Assembly: GCA_963693285.1 (NCBI GenBank)
Contig: OY848928.1
Span: 744,501-808,500, forward strand
Reading direction: 5' to 3'
Length of the DNA stretch: 64,000 bases
Source: Xestospongia muta
Taxonomy: Eukaryota; Porifera; Demospongiae; Haplosclerida; Petrosiidae
Position numbers and translations under genes: made by a program. Numbering within the stretch: position 1 is the stretch's first letter; each line of letters opens with the position of its first letter. Below the pieces are notes generated by a model. It did no database searches and was not told the origin of the DNA. It saw only the letters and a program-made list of their open reading frames with translations. Below are positions 58,279 through 64,000 of this stretch, one piece after another.

Positions 58279-61200
58279 TTAACTTGTTTTTTTCTTCTTT
58301 GATTCTCGTTCAATAACTTCTTGATAATGTCGTAACATTTTATGATGGTTATCACTTCTTGCAAGACCAACTGTTTCAATATCACGTTTACTATGACCAT
58401 AACCCAATCCAGCTCTTTCATCATGCAGTACAGTGGATATCTAGTTAGAGAGAGAGAGGGGGGGGGAGAGAGGAGGATAATGATATTGTGGCAAAGTGTC
58501 AAAAATCATAAGTTTTCAAACAAATCTTTAAACAAAGCAACATGTAAATATTACATTACTTATTCAGGAATGTGTGTTTGTGATATTATATAACAAGATA
58601 AGATCAATCGAGAAATAACCCTTCCCTCCCCCCTCATCAAGATTACATATAGCATTACATAACAGTAATACTTGTTAACAATATTTAATACTCCTAGCTG
58701 TCCAGTATCTGTATTAATGTAGTACAGGCAAATATCAGAGAGGAGAACAACATCACTGATCATATTGATATCAATCAGGTAACTCCTACTGGTCTCTCAT
58801 GACTTGTCTTACAAAATATGTTAAATGGGCTTTGTCTGCTTGCAAACTAGTAAAAGGACACACCCACTCTCACAGCTTATAATAGGAGAGATGAAATGAC
58901 TAGATAATATCCTGCTGTTACAGAGAGTCTTAGAATGTAGACAATTAAAAGAATAATTTCTGCCATTTTGTTTATTCTTTTAGTAATGATATTTTTAAAT
59001 GTTACAATACAGCTGTCATTAGTATGACTTTATAAATAAACTTCATTGTAATAAAGAATTGATTAAAGTGGGAGGGGGGAAGAGACATTGGAAACTGTTC
59101 CTAATATAACTGTCCCCTAATAGACGATGCTGAGATAAGTACATAGTTTTAGTATAGAACTAGAACAAGCATCAAGTTCTACTGAATGTCACATAACACA
59201 AAGCAAAGCTAAGTCTAATAAAATTCTATTTCAAAGTTACAATATTATACGGAACACAACTACTAACACGATCATTGGAATTTAATCATGTAGTAACTAT
59301 AGCTAGGTCAATGAAAAACAACACTGGATCACAGTCTGAGCACTTTGCCGATAGATAGTGTAACCATAGCAACAATAGGGTGACATTAACAATGTGTTTA
59401 CAGAAACGCTAAAAATTATAACAATTTCTGATATCAAAACGCATCAAAAATTATTCCAAGAATTTAAGTTATTGTTACTATAGCAACATAACAAACAATT
59501 AAAAAACAATTTCTTGTTGATGTCACCCAAAAGAGCAAATTTACTTAGTAGAAACGAAACAGGACTACAACATAAACTCTTATTTTCATCTGATATAAAA
59601 ACAATCTACAATTATAGATACTTAATTCGTTTAAGTCTGATTAAATTATGAAAGATGTCTTAAGTGGCTTCAGTTTATTGTTTATTTGTATTTGTTTCAT
59701 TGTTTAGTAAACAATATTACCATTGGTAATGTTTCAATGGTAGAAGATTACAAGTACTATACAACAGACAGAAGTGTGTGATAATAAATATAAACTATTA
59801 TATAACATTATTTAATGCAATTATAATTTTAGCAAGAAACAGCTGTCAATAAGTGTTGCTATCATAACTAATTAATTAACACATTTTAAAACTCTCACTG
59901 GCTCCCACCTGAAAATGACCAAACACATCACCATAGCAACCCAAGTACAAGTACAAGTACAAGTACAAGTAGTAATGTAAGTGTTTTACTACCTAAAAAA
60001 TAAATTGTGGTTCTTAAGTGTTTGTATAACTAATAAGTTAGGCCGAAATGTTGTTGTGTCCATTAATTAAATTAAAAGAAAGAATTAATAAATAAGATAT
60101 AAAAACAATGACAATGCTAAATATCAGAGAAGACTTTTAAATAATAGAAATGTCAAATATTGCTTAACCAAAACTATTGTATCGTAGTACTCCTTTGTTA
60201 ATGTTACCTCATAAAAGCCTATGAAACTAATTACAATAATAATATTTGTACATTTATGTATTTGTACATGTACATTTCCATGTATTTGTACATGTAGATT
60301 TATATGTATTTGTACATGTACATTTCCATGTATTTGTACATGTAGATTTATATGTATTTGTACATGTACATTTCCATGTATTTGTACAAATACATTTATT
60401 TTTATTGTAAGGTATCTTTTCAGTTGTGGCACAACTACATGTGTGACATGTTCTTGTGGAATTAACAGATGTTAAAATAAACCAATAATTCAATAAGTAT
60501 AAGGATTCCAAAAAGATAGTTGCTAAGCAACATGTACAACGAAATACTAACTGGTTGTTGGATGCCAGAGTTATTTGCTCCAAGTGATTCACCTTCCTGC
60601 CATCCTATCTTTAACAGCATTTGTCGGCCTTTATTGGTAGAGCTGATGGGTCTGTGGGTAAGAAGAAATACAAAGGGTCATGAAATAAAGTAGTGGGATG
60701 GACTACAATACTAGTGGGTTCAGAGGGGGAGTACATTAGTTACGTAAACAAGTCTTTATCATGTGTGATACTGGAGTGTCGATGGTATGAAAGAAATGTA
60801 ATATATGTGAAAAAGACAGCTTGGTACAGGTGGTCATTGAGATATTCATTATTTGCCGTAATCTATAAAATATTTGTGTTGTCTATAAATTAATGAGTAA
60901 ATTGTCTATCAATGTTGTGAGAAAACAGGGGGTGGAGTCAATTAAAGTCGTCATTAAACAAAACAGTAGATAGGTATGTTAAACGAGAAGAGAGAGGTGA
61001 GAAAGTAAATGGCATTGTCTCTATTGTTAAATCATGATAATTATAATATTAGCTAATATGAGTCTTCTATTATAGAATTTATAATTACTAAATTATATTC
61101 TACTTGGACGAAAAAATCATTATCAAAAATGTACCAAATTAACTAAAATATCAATTGACCCCAACATAATGATTGAAATCAGATAATAAACCATATACAT

Positions 61201-63738
61201 GTATACGGTACATATACATGTACATGGTATATGGTACATGTACATGTATATGTACTCATATATGATACATGTATATGGTAAATATACATGTATATCTAGT
61301 CATGTACTCATATATGAACATGTACATGATATATATACTTGTATCATATATCACAAATATAGCAGTAGACAAATGAACTAGAACTTCAAATAAGGAACAT
61401 AATCGCACACCCTCATACAGACAATTATAATAATTAATTACACAAAGAATAATTGGTAATATATAGCATTAGCTGTTCATTGAAGGTAAATTAGCTTTCA
61501 ATGATATGTTTACATTTACAATCTTAAAAAGAGGTTCAATAGTGGGAGAGATAAGTGCAGTTACTATAATAATACATCAACACATGGACAGTTATCACTT
61601 TGGAATTCATTTTTACTAGAGTTCAAATAAGGAAGAAATTCTTTGCCTCCCTCGCCAAAATGTGACAAGCTGTACCTGTCAGATGCCTAGCCAATCACGA
61701 CTACATAATTAGAATTGAATATATTATGGAAGAAAATGTTACTCCTGCTGTTATCTGAGCTACGACACCAGCTGGAGGAGGAGGAGATGATGAGAAAAGT
61801 AATACGATCTGGAATGGTGCAGAGGCTGATTACTCTACCAGGACATGCATGACAACAAATGACTAGACACTCGATACCATTAATGGTAATAATGTCATCA
61901 ATTGTATCATATTCGCTAAAATGTACATGTACTGTATAAATGACATAACCTTCTATAAAAGTTGGTCTTGGAAACTACCCTAAATACAGAGGCCAATTAG
62001 TGTACATTCTACTTTACGACACATAATACTAGGGACAGTTTCAAGATCACACTGCATAGGCTTGGCATTTCAATAACTTGGCATCGATTAAAGGATTGGT
62101 AACTACTGAGAATAACTGGCTTAGGGGACAGACTTTGCACAACAACAGGAAGACATAAATCAGAGTTAGTTGTATCTGGTGTGACAATATAACAGAGCTC
62201 AATAGAGAACAATACTAATGAAATTAACTTCATACCATAATAGGAAAAATGGAACAGAGTAGTAGAGATCATATTGGACAGATGGTGTGACATTATGAGA
62301 GTTTGTTCGAGTAAATTAGAACTTCAATAAGATTACACACTTAATTAAAAGTGGGATTAAAACTTCAAAATGAACAAAAAAGGAGAAGAGGCAGTTTATT
62401 TACATTGTAATAAAATTAAGTATCATGATATAACCTTACATGAGACATATACATAGTAAAGTTCTATTGTCAAGTGACAAGATCATTAAGTAAACAATTA
62501 CAGTAACGTAAGTTCCCTAGAAGTAACAAGTTCTAATACTTCCTACATTATGTAATGTAACGTATGATCTTTATACCTGTTTACTGATGATGGTAATTCA
62601 TCTCTGATTGCAGTACTAGGGAGATCACTGCCAACTTTCTCTCTCCTATAATACAATACAAACTATAATGTTATATACATTTACTAGAGCAGTTAACATT
62701 AATTTTATAACTAGCACAGAGAGTGTACACTAGTTAATTCTAATGCTGTTGATAAGTAAAACAAGATTATAAAGAAAATTCCTAAGATTTTTTTGATGCT
62801 ATAAAGAATGTAGTATTAAAGACTGGAGAATTACAGATACTATAATGCTGGTACTTTCTCAATGGTGAAGCTTCAAATAGCCACACCCAACTTATTAGTT
62901 ATTATTGTATTATCAATCAAGACATAGAAGTTATTTTACACCATAAAGCAATCAATACAAACACAGGAGATATATAAACATACAATGTGACAACAACATA
63001 TCTTTCTTTGGTAGACTACAAGTAAATTTAATGTCAACTTAAGTAACAAACAATGTTGATAACGCTTTGCACAATCTTCCATTATAAGTGAAGACTGCTT
63101 CAGTGGTTAGCTAACTATTATATAGCACATTTGTCCCACTCAGTGCATCATGTGACATACATGTGATATACATGTGATAAGCACTGAGTTCTATATATGT
63201 GCACAAAGTATGCCCAGTGTAGACAGCCCCTCCCACAAAAAGAAAGGGAAGGACTGGAACTCTAATAGTATCTCGTTATGGAGATACCCACTCTCGTTAT
63301 AATTTTATTAAATACCTTTCTGCTGCCTTATCTGTGTATTTAGCTGGTAATTCATGAAGTTTTTCATTATAAGTGTCTTTGACCTAAAAAGTGACAAAAA
63401 GACTCAAAGTGACAAAAAGATTACATAATTAACAAAACGATTTATAATATTTTGATTGCTTTTTTCATATTTAAACATACACTTTTATATATTACTTTCC
63501 TATTTAAACATACCCTTAATCCATATTTCTTCTTAATTTTATTTAACTCTTTTCTTCTCTGAGTTTCCAACGAGTCTGTACTGGTCTCATCAGACATGTT
63601 ACTACCAACAACAATACCCAGCTGTGAACATTCGGTACAACAAGACATCCCACGATGAATATGAAGAAGAAAGGTTGTCGAACCAATAGTTAACAAGTCA
63701 CCATGTTGTAAAAGATAGGGCTTGCTGTCTTGTTTAGG
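58279..63738 (-). CDS. AGGF1: AGGF1-like protein, C-terminal part (FHA end and G-patch), runs off the right edge
   Basis: Minus-strand exons: 63738-63514, 63383-63316, 62645-62577, 60651-60552, 58440-58279; phases close. The visible part begins in the C-terminal half of an FHA domain (LLQHGDLLTIGSTTFLLHIH, CCTECSQLG), followed by TQRRKELNKIKKKYGLR, KYTDKAAERREKVGSD, then the G-patch (STNKGRQMLLKIGWQEGESL, GANNSGIQQP, ERAGLGYGHSK) and a Lys-rich end. This order and the linker match AGGF1, which in vertebrates is an angiogenic factor and, more generally, a nuclear protein linked to splicing. The G-patch is degenerate, with GESLG in place of GxGLG. The 5' part (OCRE and N-terminal coiled coil in known members) lies beyond position 64000. 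Introns contain large repeats. Confidence 0.88.
58446..58474. repeat. GA/G-rich tract at the AGGF1 last-exon acceptor
   Basis: On the sense strand this is CT/C-rich and ends at AACTAG before the last coding exon. Confidence 0.8.
59944..59971. repeat. (AAGTAC)n short repeat
   Basis: Five AAGTAC units in an AGGF1 intron. Confidence 0.85.
60246..60395. repeat. 48-bp minisatellite with TGTACA palindromes
   Basis: About three copies of TTTGTACATGTACATTTCCA followed by TGTATTTGTACATGTAGATT and TATATGTA; in an AGGF1 intron. The repeats open frames on both strands without a gene. Confidence 0.95.
61194..61346. repeat. ATACATGTAT/GTACATGTAC palindrome cluster
   Basis: Dense alternating self-complementary ACATGT-centred words (about ten) in an AGGF1 intron; can fold into extended cruciform-like pairing. 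Confidence 0.8.
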
Positions 63739-64000
63739 CTGAAAAAAACAAAGTCCATTAAAATCTAGTGTTAATAATAATTATTAAAAAAAGGATCAGT
63801 CTACCATCCATCCATCCATCACTCTATCTATCCTATCCCATGAATCCAACGGCAATGATCCTTATCTAGTAGTTTGTACCCTCCTCGTTTAGTACTACCA
63901 CACAACAACACAAAGCTCAATACAACACATCCATAAACTAGACCATTGTCTAATTAGATATAGCTCCATTGAGCACAATAATTAAACAACTACATCATAA
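63739..64000. other. AGGF1 intron to window edge
   Basis: AT-rich with a short CCATCCAT run near 63805-63818. No further AGGF1 exon recognised before the edge. Confidence 0.5.

Noticed and set aside
60124..60592. Overlapping open frames of QIHGNVHV and CTCTFPCI repeats
   Set aside because: Readings of the 48-bp TGTACA repeat in both strands; the intron belongs to AGGF1.

Overview
This window reads as a compact, AT-rich metazoan nuclear genome, most like a demosponge (Amphimedon-type). That assignment is inferred from gene content and architecture; no search was run. Genes are intron-rich with very short introns (down to 48-51 bp), short intergenic spaces, many head-to-head pairs, and abundant microsatellites and minisatellites inside introns. 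Gene content is animal: a long adhesion GPCR with leucine-rich repeats, SCAP, AGGF1, a Reeler-domain secreted protein, and animal-style RPL30, RPS6, hnRNP K, HELQ, PUS10 and KHDC4. There are no bacterial operons, CRISPR arrays, insertion sequences or recognisable tRNA or rRNA genes.

Layout, left to right: RPL30 (-), KRTCAP2 (+), ADPGK (-), HNRNPK (+), RPS6 (+), a LigB-type extradiol dioxygenase-like protein (-), NDUFS7 (+), a short Habc-less syntaxin-like gene (-), a full-length endosomal-type syntaxin (-), an LRR/HRM/GAIN adhesion GPCR (+), SCAP (-), HELQ (+), an unrecognised 676-residue secreted protein (+), PUS10 (-), KHDC4 (+), a Reeler-type secreted protein (-), about 4.7 kb with no gene I recognise, and the 3' part of AGGF1 (-), which runs off the right edge. 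Reading frames were rebuilt by hand across introns, and splice phases close for the genes whose exon lists are given.

The genes are mostly unrelated housekeeping functions: translation (RPL30, RPS6), RNA processing and modification (HNRNPK, PUS10, KHDC4), respiration (NDUFS7), glycolysis (ADPGK), N-glycosylation (KRTCAP2), sterol sensing (SCAP), DNA repair (HELQ) and membrane fusion (syntaxins). Six neighbouring pairs are divergent with start codons only 79-295 bp apart, so shared bidirectional promoters are the main regulatory theme; two of them carry NRF1-like palindromes.

The most unusual observations are: GC-AG introns (a secure one in RPS6, one in the secreted protein, and a probable one next to the RPS6 start); a tandem syntaxin duplication in which one copy lost its Habc domain through exon decay and a broken splice donor; (CT)n microsatellites that repeatedly sit as sense-strand polypyrimidine tracts at 3' splice sites; a 20-bp repeat that triplicates a 5' splice site; a LigB-like dioxygenase in an animal gene; and the unrecognised secreted protein at 37.1-40.0 kb.
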